Below, one piece after another: positions 8,599 to 16,320 of a stretch of 64,000 bases of DNA. A program made the position numbers and the translations under genes. The notes under the pieces were generated by a model. It worked only from the letters and a program-made list of their open reading frames with translations. It was not told the origin of the DNA and searched no databases. This DNA is from Streptomyces rimosus (GTDB lineage: Bacteria > Actinomycetota > Actinomycetes > Streptomycetales > Streptomycetaceae): positions 5,943,501 through 6,007,500 of the forward strand of contig NZ_CP023688.1 in the NCBI RefSeq assembly GCF_008704655.1. The letters run 5' to 3'. The stretch's first letter is position 1; every line of letters begins with the position of its first letter.

Positions 8599-9301
8599 CG
8601 ACCACCCGGTGGCGAGCCGCCGCCCCCCGCTCGGGCCGGGACACGGCCGGATGGCCGCCGGCGTGGCCTGGGCGGCGCTGCTGCTGGGCCTGTGGCTGTG
8701 GGGGCGGGACCTGACCGACGGCGGCGCCCTGGCGAAGGGGCCGACGACCGGCGACGTGGCGGCCGTCGGCCGCCCGCTCGAACAGGACCTGCCCGCCGCG
8801 CACGCCCCGCTGGCCACCTCGCCGGAGGGCCGCCCCGCCGAGGTCGCGATCGGCGCCCTGGGTGTACGGGCCGGTGTGGTGAAGACCGGGCTGGACGCGA
8901 CCGGCGCGGTGGACGCGCCCTCGTACCGCACCCCGGGGCTCGTCGGCTGGTACGCCAAGGGGCCGCAACCGGGCACGGCGGGCGCCGCCGTGCTGGTCGG
9001 CCATGTCGACACGGCCGACCGGCGGGCGGTCTTCCACCGCCTCGGCAGCCTCAAGCCGGGGCAGCCGGTGGACGTGCGCAGGGCCGACGGCGGCACCGCC
9101 CGGTTCACGGTCGAGGACGTGAAGATCTACGACCGGCGGCGGTTCGCGCCGCGGAAGGTCTACGGCGCGCAGGTGCCGGGGCGCGCGGAACTGCGCCTGA
9201 TCACCTGCGCGGGCGCCTACGACCGGGAGCGGGACGCCTACACCGCCAACGTCGTCGTGTACGCGTATCTCACCAAGGTCACGCCCGCACCGGAGGGCTG
9301 A
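8582..9301 (+). CDS. Class F-like sortase
   Basis: A 239-residue transpeptidase with one N-terminal membrane segment (about 25-42) and an extracellular sortase domain. The catalytic residues are visible: His141 in VGHVDT, Cys209 in LITCAG and an Arg at 216 or 218 in YDRERDAYT. This arrangement matches the actinobacterial class F group, whose substrates are poorly known. Translation could begin at 8582 or at the in-frame ATG 8588; both overlap the upstream exported-protein gene, which points to joint function. No other pilin or LPXTG gene is near. Confidence 0.88.
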   Translation: MAMPDDDHPVASRRPPLGPGHGRMAAGVAWAALLLGLWLWGRDLTDGGALAKGPTTGDVAAVGRPLEQDLPAAHAPLATSPEGRPAEVAIGALGVRAGVVKTGLDATGAVDAPSYRTPGLVGWYAKGPQPGTAGAAVLVGHVDTADRRAVFHRLGSLKPGQPVDVRRADGGTARFTVEDVKIYDRRRFAPRKVYGAQVPGRAELRLITCAGAYDRERDAYTANVVVYAYLTKVTPAPEG

Positions 9302-9704
9302 GGGCCCGGGCGGGGGATGGAGCCCGGGTTCCCGACCGTTCCCGGCCGGCGGCTCGCTCCCCCTGAACCGCCGACCGGCCGGTCCTCGACCGCCGGGGTG
9401 TCAGGACTGCGGGAGTTGCCCTGCCGCCGGCGGGAGGTGCGTGGGCGCCCGAACTCAAGGCGCGTGCACGGGCCCGACCAGGGGCTGGGGCCAGGTGACC
9501 AACGTTGAAGCTCACACTGGGGTTCACTGTAGAACGACTGCACCGCGTCGCCTAGGGGGAGTTGGGCACCGAACCGTGCCGCGCGGCAGTTTTCGGCCCG
9601 GGCGGCCGGGGCGTAACAGGTTGTCCACAGGCTCACCTGTGGCTGAAGGGCATGTGCCAGGATGGATTGGACCGGTCTTGTCCCGTGCTCCGAGGGGGGA
9701 GTGG
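9302..9704. other. Intergenic region upstream of the GH6 lipoprotein gene
   Basis: About 400 bases without a convincing gene; short readings here are GC-bias shadows. The right half should hold the promoter of the GH6 gene and contains an inverted repeat at 9625-9642. No terminator with a T-run is evident after the sortase gene. Confidence 0.5.
9625..9642. promoter_or_regulatory. Inverted repeat upstream of the GH6 gene
   Basis: CCACAGG and CCTGTGG form a perfect 7-base inverted repeat with a 4-base centre, 63 bases before the GH6 start codon. The position suits an operator or the leader of the message. No known regulator motif is recognised. Confidence 0.35.
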
Positions 9705-10772
9705 ATGTACGGCAACGTGCGGGGGTCCGGGGGTGGCCCCCCGGGTGAGCGCCGCGCCGCCCGCCGGCGCGGCGCGTTCGGCGCGGCATCGGCGCTGGGG
9801 GCGCTGCTGCTGGTGTCCGGGTGCTTCTCGTCGTCCGACGACGGCGAGGGAGACGGGAAGGCCGGGGCGGAGCCCGGACAGCAGCCGAAGTCCACGGTGC
9901 CGTACTGGGTCAACCCGGACGGCAAGGCGGCCCGGCAGGCCGCCGCGTACGCCAAGGACGGCAAGAACGACGAGGCGCGCGAGATCGACAAGATCGCGGC
10001 GCAGCCGGTGGCCGAATGGATCGGCGTGGAGGACCCGCAGGGGGAGGCCCGCGGCTTCACGGAAGCAGCCGCGAAGGCCGACCGCGAGGCCCTGCTCGTC
10101 CTGTACAACATTCCGCACCGCGACTGCGGCAGCTATTCCAAGGGCGGCGCCGCGGACGGCAACGCGTACCGCGCCTGGCTGGACGGCGTGCTCAAGGGCA
10201 TCGGCGACCGCCCGACCACCGTCGTCCTGGAGCCGGACGCGCTGCCGCACATCGAGGACAAGTGCACCCCCGAGCAGTTCCACGAGGAGCGCTACGCTCT
10301 GCTGACGGAGGCCGTCGGCAAGCTCAAGGCCCTGCCGCACACCAAGGTCTACCTCGACGCCGGCAACCCGCACTGGATCAAGGACCCGGGCCGCATGGTC
10401 GAGCCGCTGAAGCGGGCCGGCATCGAAAAGGCCGACGGCTTCGCGCTGAACATCTCCAACTTCCAGACCACCGAGGAGAACAAGAAGTACGGCAAGCAGC
10501 TGTCCTCGATGGTCGGCGGCAAGCACTTCGTCATCGACACCAGCCGCAACGGCAACGGCCCGGCCCCCGGCGGCGACGATCCCGAGAACTGGTGCAACCC
10601 GAGCGGCCGCGCCCTGGGCGCCACCCCCACCACCCGCACCGGCGACCCCCTCGTGGACGCCTACCTGTGGATCAAGCGGCCCGGCGAGTCGGACGGCACG
10701 TGCAAGGGCGGCCCCAAGGCGGGCGACTGGTGGCCTAGTTACGCGCTGGACCTGGCCCGTAATACGAAGTAG
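9705..10772 (+). CDS. cslZ: Glycoside hydrolase family 6 lipoprotein, CslZ-like
   Basis: A 355-residue GH6 enzyme. A lipobox LVSGC (Cys40) follows a hydrophobic stretch, so it should be tethered outside the membrane. Both family signatures are present: IPHRDCGS with the conserved Asp, and VVLEPDALP. GH6 enzymes cleave beta-1,4-glucan by inversion. ATG 9705 follows a GAGGGGGGAG ribosome site. It converges on glxA with only 60 bases between stops; the same three genes sit together in S. coelicolor/lividans, where cslA-glxA-cslZ act in making a glycan at hyphal tips. The symbol is by synteny; a plain endoglucanase role is the alternative. Confidence 0.85.
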   Translation: MYGNVRGSGGGPPGERRAARRRGAFGAASALGALLLVSGCFSSSDDGEGDGKAGAEPGQQPKSTVPYWVNPDGKAARQAAAYAKDGKNDEAREIDKIAAQPVAEWIGVEDPQGEARGFTEAAAKADREALLVLYNIPHRDCGSYSKGGAADGNAYRAWLDGVLKGIGDRPTTVVLEPDALPHIEDKCTPEQFHEERYALLTEAVGKLKALPHTKVYLDAGNPHWIKDPGRMVEPLKRAGIEKADGFALNISNFQTTEENKKYGKQLSSMVGGKHFVIDTSRNGNGPAPGGDDPENWCNPSGRALGATPTTRTGDPLVDAYLWIKRPGESDGTCKGGPKAGDWWPSYALDLARNTK

Positions 10773-10791
10773 CCGTGGCAGCGACCTGATC

Positions 10792-10825
10792 GCGGGGTGC
10801 TCCGGGAAACCCCGGGACACCCCGC
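10792..10825. terminator. Bidirectional hairpin between cslZ and glxA
   Basis: A near-perfect inverted repeat (GCGGGGTG...CCGGG, loop AAA, CCCGGG...CACCCCGC, with one mismatch) sits between two convergent stop codons. It lacks a T-run, as is common for Streptomyces terminators. Confidence 0.65.
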
Positions 10826-10832
10826 AGCAGGT

Positions 10833-12806
10833 TCAGTTCAGGCCCAGCCCCTTCAGCTGTGCCTTGGTCGCCGTCGGGACCTTCACCCAGACCGCCTTGG
10901 AGGGCGTGCCCTGGTCGTCCACGGCGTTGAGCATGTACCAGCCGGGCGGCACCAGCGTCGGGTCCTTCGGCAGGGTGACCGTGACACCGTCCTTCGTCGC
11001 CTTGAAGTCCAGCGCGATCGATCGCTGTTCGATGTTGGTGACGTGTGTGAACGAACCTGGCCGCATCAGGCGCATCTTCTTGATGGCGGAGGCGTGCTTG
11101 GTCCGGTACGTGGCCGTGCCGCCCAGCTGTACCGTCTTCGGCCCCGGATCCGTCAGCTCCGGCCGGGAGTCCCGGTAGAGGTACGGCGGCGTCCAGATGT
11201 CGATCTGCTGCTGGAAGACGCCGGGCTTGGTGTTGTCCTTGTCGGCGAAGAGCGAGTCGGAGCCGAACGTCATCACCCGGCCGTCCGGCAGCAGCAGCGC
11301 GCCGGAGTGGTAGTTGCGCCCCACCAGCGGATCGGCCACCGGCCGGGAGGTGTTGGCCTTCGGGTCGTACAGCTCGGCCTTGAGGATGTTGCTGTCGCTG
11401 CGTCCGCGGTAGTCGCCCGAGCCGTTGGTGGTCAGGACCGTGTCGTCGGGCAGGATCACGCTGCTCGGGTAGCGCGCCTTCGCGTACAGCGGCGGCCCGT
11501 CCTTGAAGCGCGGCTGGGCGGCGTGCAGATCCACCAGCCGCGTCTTGTCGGTCGCCTTCGGGTCCTCGCCGACCCCGCCGCCGCCCAGGACCATGTACCG
11601 CTGGTCCTGCGCGGGCGGCAGCAGTACGGACATCGAGGTCTCCAGTACGTCCGGGTCGCTCATGCCGGGGATGACCTGGAACTTGTTGGTCTTCAGGTCC
11701 CAGATGCCGGGGGTGCGCCCGATGTTGTCGGGACCGTATCCGGCGTTGGAGCCGGTGTAGAGCAGCCGCCCCTTGTCGGTGAGGAACAGCGTGGGGTAGG
11801 TCGGGAAGAAGCGCTGCTTGGGCAGGTAGGTCCACTTCTTCGTCTTCGGGTCGTAGATCTCCTGCTTGCCCGGGACGACCTGCCCGATCTCGTCGAGCCC
11901 GGAGGTGGACAGCACCTTGCCGTCCTCCAGGCTGGTCAGCGTCGGGTACCAGCGGGCCTCGTTCATCGGGTCGACGGGGATGTAGCGCTCGGCCACCGGG
12001 TCGAACTCGAACGAGTCCTTGATCCCCTGGAAGTCCTTCTTGTCGAAGGACAGCTTCTGCGCGATGCCGTAGAAGTTCCGGGCGTCGGCGCCGGTCAGGC
12101 CGTGGATACGGTAGTTGTCCTGGGCGCCGGTGGAGTACTGGCGGCCCTCCTTGAGTGCCTCCACGTAAACCCGGGCCTCGCTGTGGGTGACCGTGACCTT
12201 GCCGGTCTTCGGGTCCGCCTTCTTCTTGGCGCGCGGCACCACCAGCGGGTCCTTGGAGACGAAGGTCTTGCCGTTCTGCTTGCCGGTGAACAGCGTCCCG
12301 GCCGGGAAGGTCTTCGGCGCGTCCGGACTCTCGTTGTAGACGATCATCAGCCCGCCGGCCTTCTTCACGTCGCCGCCGAGCTTCTCGTAGCGCTGGGTGC
12401 CGCCGGCCACCAGCAGCTTGCCGTCCGGCAGCTGGGTGTGGCCGGAGCAGAAGAGGTCCTTCGGGGTGGGGATGTTCTTGAAGGTGTTCCTCACCGGGTC
12501 CCACAGGACCGTACGGAACGACTTCGCCGCGAAGTTCTTGGCGTTGTTCCCCGACCCGGCGACCAGCAGCACCTTGCCGGTGTGCAGCAGCGCGGCGTGA
12601 ATCGTGTTGATCTTGTACTCGGGCGGTACGTCGACCACGTCCCAGTGGCCGTTGGCCGCCTTGTACTCCGGTTGGTTGATCTTGTACTGGTGGTACTGCT
12701 CCGAGGCGAACCCGATCAGGGCCGGCCCGTTCATCCCCGCCAGTGCGAGCACCACCGCCGCACCGATCGCGACTCTGCGGGTGCGCCGGCTCGGACGGTA
12801 TTTCAT
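10833..12806 (-). CDS. glxA: GlxA: secreted mono-copper radical oxidase
   Basis: A 657-residue galactose-oxidase-like protein with an N-terminal signal/anchor (about 8-33), a kelch beta-propeller with repeated LPDGK/LEDGK turns, and a C-terminal immunoglobulin-like domain (about 540-657) of the DUF1929 type. Cys120 in LFCSGH is the expected partner of the Tyr-Cys cofactor. Trp286-Tyr287 in ARWYPT matches the stacking Trp and cross-linked Tyr of GlxA. In Streptomyces GlxA acts with CslA on the nascent tip glycan and needs copper for maturation. Its start overlaps the cslA stop (ATGA), so it is translationally coupled to the synthase. Confidence 0.93.
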   Translation of the reverse strand: MKYRPSRRTRRVAIGAAVVLALAGMNGPALIGFASEQYHQYKINQPEYKAANGHWDVVDVPPEYKINTIHAALLHTGKVLLVAGSGNNAKNFAAKSFRTVLWDPVRNTFKNIPTPKDLFCSGHTQLPDGKLLVAGGTQRYEKLGGDVKKAGGLMIVYNESPDAPKTFPAGTLFTGKQNGKTFVSKDPLVVPRAKKKADPKTGKVTVTHSEARVYVEALKEGRQYSTGAQDNYRIHGLTGADARNFYGIAQKLSFDKKDFQGIKDSFEFDPVAERYIPVDPMNEARWYPTLTSLEDGKVLSTSGLDEIGQVVPGKQEIYDPKTKKWTYLPKQRFFPTYPTLFLTDKGRLLYTGSNAGYGPDNIGRTPGIWDLKTNKFQVIPGMSDPDVLETSMSVLLPPAQDQRYMVLGGGGVGEDPKATDKTRLVDLHAAQPRFKDGPPLYAKARYPSSVILPDDTVLTTNGSGDYRGRSDSNILKAELYDPKANTSRPVADPLVGRNYHSGALLLPDGRVMTFGSDSLFADKDNTKPGVFQQQIDIWTPPYLYRDSRPELTDPGPKTVQLGGTATYRTKHASAIKKMRLMRPGSFTHVTNIEQRSIALDFKATKDGVTVTLPKDPTLVPPGWYMLNAVDDQGTPSKAVWVKVPTATKAQLKGLGLN

Positions 12807-14761
12807 GGGTGACGTCCCCCAAGGGCGATCTGGGCGGTCTGGTCGGCGGCGGTACGGTGGCCCGGCTCGGCAAGGGCTTCGCGGCCGGGCGCCGCCCAGC
12901 CGGGCTGCCGCTGCAGATGCGGCGCCTGCGGCGGCCCGCCGTCCGGCCCCGCGGCGTCCCCGCCGGACTTCTTCCGCCGCTCCTGCCGGATGCCCCAGCG
13001 CCAGGCGAAGATCGGCGCCGCGGTGATCAGCAGCGCCAGCGAGGCCCAGGTGACCATGGCCGGGTGGCTGTGCCCGAAGTAGAACGAGGCGCCCAGCGAG
13101 CCGCCGAAGGTGAGGATGAAGAAGAGGTGCACCCTGAACGTGCCGAAGAGGGTGTCCGGGCTGGAGGAGTCGCCCTTCGGCGTCACCACGAACTTGCTCT
13201 TGCGGCGCAGCGCCGCGTCGAACAGTGAGCGGGCGTAGATCGGCGCGGACAGCGCGGACATCACCATGCCGGCCACGCCGCCGGAGCCCTCCGGCTCGTG
13301 CGGCGAGACGTTGTGCCGACGGTTCCAGACGTACAGCCCGATCTGCAGCGCCGAGGCGTTGCCGTACAGCATCATCCACACCGACGGGTCGATCTGCACG
13401 CCCGAGGCGCCCAGGCCCAGGAACAGCGCGCAGCTGAGCGCCGCCAGGATCCAGTTCATGGCGGACATCGGATAGAAGATGATCATCATGGTGTAGTTGA
13501 AGAACTTGCCCGGCGGCAGCGTGAAGGGCGCCTTCCAGAACTGCTTGAGGATGGTCTCGTACGTCCCGCGCGACCAGCGCAGCTGCTGGGTGAAGAAGTC
13601 CGTCCAGGCGGACGGGCCCTCGCCGACCGCGAGCACGTCCGGGGTGTAGACCGAGCGCCACTTCTTGCCGGTCTCCGGGTTGCGGTGGCGGTGCATCTCG
13701 AAGCCCGTCGCCATGTCCTCGGTGATCGAGTCGTACAGGCCGCCGATCTGCTGCAGGGCCTTGATGCGTACGGCGTTGGAGGTGCCGACGAACATGGGCG
13801 CGCCGTAGCGGTTGCCGGCCCGCTGGATCAGCGCGTGGAAGAGGAACTGCTGCGACTCGGCCGCCTTGGTGACGAACGTGTCGTAATTGCCGTACACCTG
13901 CGGCCCGATGACGAAGCCGACGTCCGGGTCGCGGAAGAAACCGAGCATCCGCTCAAGGTAGTTGGGCAGCGGCACATGGTCGGTGTCGACGGAGGCGAAG
14001 AAGTCGTAGGAGTCGCCGTGCGCCTGGAGCCAGGCGTTGTAGTTGCCGTGCTTGGTCTTGGCGCGGTGCGGGCCCTTCTTCTGGTTCCACTGCGGGATGC
14101 CCTTGCGGGTGAAGTGGTGGACGCCCAGGCGCTCGCAGACCTCCTTGACCGCCGGGTCGTCGCCCTCGTCGAGGAGCCAGACGTGCAACAGGCCGCGGTG
14201 GCGCACTTTGACGGCCGCCTCCAGCGTCTTGGTCACCATCCCCAGCGGTTCCTTGCCGGGCACGAAGGAGGTCAGGAAGGCGACACGGGTGCCGTGTTCG
14301 GGGACGACCGGGATGGGGTCGCGGGCCACCAGGGTGGCGTGGGCGTTGGACAGCACGTTCATGCAGCGGAAGAACTCGATCAGCCCGATCGAGACCAGCA
14401 TGACGATGTCCAGGGCGGGCAGGAAGTCGTAGGCGGGGTAGTCGCGTTCGGTCCAGTGGGCCGGCTGCATCAGCCAGGCGAGCAGGCCGAGCGAGAGCAG
14501 GGGAGCGGCGCCGAGCAGCAACGCCGCGCGTATTCGGTGCGGTTCGTCCGCCAGCAGGCTGCGGTAGCGCACCTTGTAGGGCTTGTCCGGGTCCGGCTGG
14601 GTGAGCGGGCCGGCGAGGCGGCTGTAGTGCTCGTAGTCGTAGCGCGGCAGCGGCTTGCGCTGCGGTCTGCGCGTCCAGTGCTGGCGCGGCACGCGCAGGC
14701 GCGTGGTCGCGGACGGGTCGTACTGGTGCTCCTGCCGGGCGCCGGTAGGCGGCGACGTCAT
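12803..14761 (-). CDS. cslA: CslA: cellulose synthase-like GT2 glycosyltransferase
   Basis: A 652-residue processive beta-glycosyltransferase. Two membrane segments (about 80-150) precede the cytoplasmic GT-A domain, with DEGDD (first Asp), VDTDH (DxD-type), TEDMA (catalytic Asp) and QQLRW, followed by about four more membrane segments and a polar tail. It makes the beta-glycan laid down at hyphal tips; the exact polymer (cellulose-like or glucosamine-containing) is not readable from sequence. ATG 14761 is preceded by GGGGGGATGG; a reading from 14809 has no better support. It is the first gene of the pair with glxA. Confidence 0.93.
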   Translation of the reverse strand: MTSPPTGARQEHQYDPSATTRLRVPRQHWTRRPQRKPLPRYDYEHYSRLAGPLTQPDPDKPYKVRYRSLLADEPHRIRAALLLGAAPLLSLGLLAWLMQPAHWTERDYPAYDFLPALDIVMLVSIGLIEFFRCMNVLSNAHATLVARDPIPVVPEHGTRVAFLTSFVPGKEPLGMVTKTLEAAVKVRHRGLLHVWLLDEGDDPAVKEVCERLGVHHFTRKGIPQWNQKKGPHRAKTKHGNYNAWLQAHGDSYDFFASVDTDHVPLPNYLERMLGFFRDPDVGFVIGPQVYGNYDTFVTKAAESQQFLFHALIQRAGNRYGAPMFVGTSNAVRIKALQQIGGLYDSITEDMATGFEMHRHRNPETGKKWRSVYTPDVLAVGEGPSAWTDFFTQQLRWSRGTYETILKQFWKAPFTLPPGKFFNYTMMIIFYPMSAMNWILAALSCALFLGLGASGVQIDPSVWMMLYGNASALQIGLYVWNRRHNVSPHEPEGSGGVAGMVMSALSAPIYARSLFDAALRRKSKFVVTPKGDSSSPDTLFGTFRVHLFFILTFGGSLGASFYFGHSHPAMVTWASLALLITAAPIFAWRWGIRQERRKKSGGDAAGPDGGPPQAPHLQRQPGWAAPGREALAEPGHRTAADQTAQIALGGRHP

Positions 14762-15112
14762 GAGTCCATCCCCCCGGCACGCATGCTGGCTGCGTGCCCG
14801 TCTTCTCATGGCCCGAGACCTCGGTCCCCCTCGACCGACCCGGGCGCAAATGGTGTCGGCCGCCTACGACATGGACGTAGGACGGCCGTCTTCCGGTTGC
14901 ATGATTCCCGTTTGCATTCGCATTTCATGCAGCGGGGTCCCCACTCCCACACTCATCGCAACCGGTGTGTCACCCAACTTGAGCGTGCACAGGCCCAGTT
15001 GGGCTCCAGTATCCCGTCAGGGTCCCGGACCTCAATCTTGATCGCAAGGGTGAAACGAGGTGTTTACCGGGCATGTGAGTGCATTGATGGACGGGTTGGG
15101 TCGCAGGGGGCA
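14762..15112. other. Intergenic region upstream of cslA
   Basis: About 350 bases holding the promoter of cslA (leftward) and the 3' flank of the GntR gene. It is lower in GC than its surroundings, with stretches such as GTTTGCATTCGCATTTCATG around 14910-14930. No gene, tRNA or recognised operator is seen. Confidence 0.5.
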
Positions 15113-15808
15113 TTATTTCGGTCCCGAACTGCTCAGCCGCTGCCGGATGTTGTCGAAATGACGGCGTACGGCCTGCTCCGCGCGCCGCGCGTCACCGCCC
15201 CGTACCGCCTCAAGGATGTCCGCGTGCTGGCGGTGGGTGACCCGGGGATCGGCCCCCAGTCCGGCCAGATCCGTACGGACCCGGTGGAACGCCTCCCAGA
15301 AGGCGTCCAGCACCTCGCTCAGCAGCCGGTTGCCGAGCCCCCGGTAGAGCGCCGCGTGAAAGGCCCGGTCGGTGTCGGCGCGCACCGCGCCGTCCGCCGC
15401 CTCCGCCGCCATCCGCGCCACCAGCTCGTCCAGCTCCGCGAGGTCCGCCTCGGGCACCTGGCCCGCCAGCCGCGCGACCAGTCCGGTCTCCACCGCCTCG
15501 CGCAGCTCCAGCAGCTGGAGCAGGCTGTCCTCGCCGCGGTAGTGGCCGGCCACCGTACGAAAGGCCAGTCCCTCGGTCACCGGGGCCATCGACATCGGCC
15601 CGACGTAGGTGCCGAAGCCGTGCCGGATCTCCACGATGCCCATCGCCTGCAACGCCTTGAGCGCCTCGCGCACGGAGTTCCGGCTGACCCCGAGCAGCGT
15701 CATCAGTTCCGTCTCGGTGGGCAGCGGGGCGCCGGGGGCCAGCCGCCGGTCGATGATGAGTTTCTTGATCCGCTCCTGGATGTCGCGCGCCATTGTGCGA
15801 CTGTGCAC
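15113..15808 (-). CDS. GntR-family transcriptional regulator, FadR type
   Basis: A 231-residue regulator. The winged helix-turn-helix covers about residues 8-70 (PLPTETELMTLLGVSRNSVREAL). The C-terminal all-helical FCD ligand domain (about 90-220) has the Asp/His metal-site pattern seen in FadR/GntR proteins (DRAFHAAL, and HRQHADILEAV near the end). The start is GTG at 15808 with GGGGACC upstream; ATG 15793 is the alternative. Such proteins usually repress carbon-acid or sugar-acid catabolism genes. No obvious target adjoins it, so it may act on cslA-glxA or at a distance. Confidence 0.88.
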   Translation of the reverse strand: MHSRTMARDIQERIKKLIIDRRLAPGAPLPTETELMTLLGVSRNSVREALKALQAMGIVEIRHGFGTYVGPMSMAPVTEGLAFRTVAGHYRGEDSLLQLLELREAVETGLVARLAGQVPEADLAELDELVARMAAEAADGAVRADTDRAFHAALYRGLGNRLLSEVLDAFWEAFHRVRTDLAGLGADPRVTHRQHADILEAVRGGDARRAEQAVRRHFDNIRQRLSSSGPK

Positions 15809-15879
15809 CCCGGTCCCCGTTTTGACCAGCGAGCCACTGGGCCCGGCGCCGGAAAGACGAGGCGGGCCGCAAAAGCGCC

Positions 15880-15907
15880 GAGGCCCCTCGCAGCTGCGAG
15901 GGGCCTC
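15880..15907. terminator. Perfect 14-base-pair hairpin behind tRNA-Lys copy 1
   Basis: GAGGCCCCTCGCAG is followed at once by its exact reverse complement. Reading leftward out of the tRNA, the stem is followed a few bases later by TTTT. It would terminate the tRNA transcript. Confidence 0.8.
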
Positions 15908-15915
15908 GGTGGACG

Positions 15916-15989
15916 TGCGCCGCCAGGGACTCGAACCCCGGACCCGCTGATTAAGAGTCAGCTGCTCTAACCAACTGAGCTAGCGGCGC
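15916..15989 (-). tRNA. tRNA-Lys(CTT), copy 1
   Basis: The cloverleaf reads on the minus strand: acceptor GCGCCGC pairs with GCGGCGC, the D arm begins GCTCAGTTGG, the anticodon loop is CTCTTAA with anticodon CTT, the T arm has GGTTCGAGTCC, and the discriminator is A. The 3' CCA is not encoded. Two more copies with the same sequence lie at 23106 and 37575. Confidence 0.96.
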
Positions 15990-16320
15990 GCGCTGACGAA
16001 GAAAACTTTACACGAACTCCGGGGGTGCTCCCGACCACCTGCCCGGCCGCCCGGACCGGCCGAATGTGTGACCTGTGTCACCGTCTTTCCGGGGGATTCG
16101 GGGCTGTGGCCACCGGGCCGGAATTCCCCGGACGGCCGGGGCGAAAGTCCCGCGATCTCGGGACCTTCGCCGTTTCGCGTGCCCGTTTTGGTCTGTGAGT
16201 ATCGATTCGTGGTACAAGATCATCAGTTGCCCCGTCAACATGCGGTATCTCCTGCCAGTTGAGAAGCTGTGACAGGTGCGAAGGCGAACGGGAACGGAAC
16301 GGGCCTGGAGGGGAACTGAA
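15990..16320. other. Promoter/leader region of the first NlpC-type gene and of tRNA-Lys copy 1
   Basis: About 330 bases between the tRNA start and ATG 16321. The left edge carries the leftward tRNA promoter (AT-rich GAAGAAAACTTTACAC). A Crp-like palindrome lies at 16068-16081. Several GC-rich hairpins follow, which suggests a structured leader, and the region ends with the GGAGGGGA ribosome site. I could not match the leader to the c-di-AMP (ydaO) riboswitch that precedes some Streptomyces wall hydrolases. Confidence 0.5.
16068..16081. promoter_or_regulatory. Candidate Crp-binding palindrome
   Basis: GTGACCTGTGTCAC fits the Streptomyces Crp pattern GTG-N6-GNCAC exactly. It lies 240 bases upstream of the wall-hydrolase gene at 16321 and about 80 bases from the divergent tRNA-Lys. 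The match is short and untested. Confidence 0.45.

Noticed and set aside
6122..9301. One long plus-strand frame running from the recombinase region into the sortase gene
   Set aside because: Only the last 240 codons have sortase features; the upstream part is antisense to the recombinase and crosses the real start of the exported-protein gene.
15916..15989. tRNA-Lys as attachment site of an integrated element
   Set aside because: All three tRNA-Lys copies are complete, no duplicated tRNA 3' ends flank them, and the only recombinase is a serine type about 8 kb away.
15990..16320. c-di-AMP (ydaO) riboswitch in the leader of the NlpC-type gene
   Set aside because: The location is attractive and hairpins exist, but the conserved core and the typical 3' segment found in Streptomyces leaders of this class could not be located by eye.
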